Assembly (NCBI GenBank): GCA_024642805.1
Contig: JAHEAK010000365.1
Span: 1-5,830, forward strand
Direction: 5' to 3'
From: Kofleriaceae bacterium
GTDB lineage: Bacteria > Myxococcota_A > Polyangia > Haliangiales > Haliangiaceae
DNA: 5,830 nucleotides
The position numbers and the translations under genes are program-made. This document shows, piece after piece, positions 5,700 to 5,830 of the stretch. A model generated the notes under the pieces. That model had not been told where the DNA came from and did not search any database. It saw nothing but the letters and a program-made list of their open reading frames with translations. Position 1 is the first letter of the stretch. Each line of letters begins with the position of its first letter.

Positions 5700-5830
5700 A
5701 TGCCTCCTTTTCGCGCATCTATTGTCGCCATTGCCCTGGCGTGTCCAGCCTGCACCATGAGTGCGGTCGATCCCAATGCCCAGGTCCAGCTCAGCGGTAC
5801 GACCCTGGCCGCCAGCGGCGCGCCTCTCGC
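5700..5830 (+). CDS. N-terminal part of a lipoprotein, probable carboxypeptidase-regulatory-like domain
   Basis: The gene starts at ATG 5700 with AAGAGA six bases upstream and runs off the right edge after 43 codons. The N-terminus MPPFRASIVAIALAC has one Arg, a hydrophobic core and a lipobox ending ALAC with Cys15; a second Cys at 18 (CPAC) is a less likely lipid site. After a short linker the sequence VQLSGTTLAASGAPLA begins. It looks like the first strand and turn of a carboxypeptidase-regulatory-like or Ig-like beta-sandwich ('V.G.V...dG.PLaGA.V'). This is only a hint, as the domain is cut. It lies 32 bp after the Cys-rich lipoprotein, so the two are probably co-transcribed. Confidence 0.7.
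   Translation, partial: MPPFRASIVAIALACPACTMSAVDPNAQVQLSGTTLAASGAPL

Overview
The window is a GC-rich stretch in which every recognisable gene lies on the + strand. Seven coding regions are packed together: the first is cut by the left edge, the last by the right edge, and the largest gap between genes is about 60 bp. No RNA gene, mobile element, CRISPR array or gene on the - strand was found. The high GC, GTG starts, several lipoproteins, a Cys-rich surface protein with paired CGD/CxGPxDC-like motifs, and a sigma factor followed by a membrane-anchored TPR protein all suggest a member of the Myxococcota (former deltaproteobacterial myxobacteria, perhaps a Nannocystales-like lineage). This assignment is inference from protein style, not from a search.

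Layout. (1) 2-514: C-terminal part of a TolB/WD40-like (PD40) beta-propeller protein. (2) 514-2217: a lipoprotein of 567 residues with one C-terminal CxxCH haem-binding motif. Its GTG start overlaps the stop of gene 1 (TAGTG), so the two are probably translationally coupled. (3) 2279-3229: an exported protein with a small N-terminal domain and a predicted outer-membrane beta-barrel. (4) 3226-3831: an ECF-type sigma-70 family factor whose GTG overlaps the TGA of gene 3. (5) 3828-4829: a single-pass membrane protein with a short cytoplasmic N-terminus, a Glu-Pro repeat spacer and a C-terminal TPR domain. Its ATG overlaps the TGA of gene 4, and it is the candidate anti-sigma or sensor partner. 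(6) 4882-5667: a Cys-rich lipoprotein. (7) 5700 to the right edge: the start of another lipoprotein, opening into a probable carboxypeptidase-regulatory-like beta-sandwich.

How they may work together. Genes 3-4-5 form the clearest unit: barrel protein, sigma factor and membrane TPR protein, joined by 4-bp stop/start overlaps. The simplest reading is a cell-envelope signalling system, with the TPR protein as a trans-membrane regulator of the sigma factor and the barrel protein as outer-membrane sensor, partner or output. Genes 1-2 form a second coupled pair, a propeller plus a haem lipoprotein. Genes 6-7 are further surface lipoproteins that could belong to the same transcription unit or be targets of it. 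The functional links are inference from gene order. The most interesting item is the sigma / TPR / barrel module, whose membrane partner has no recognisable zinc-binding anti-sigma motif.
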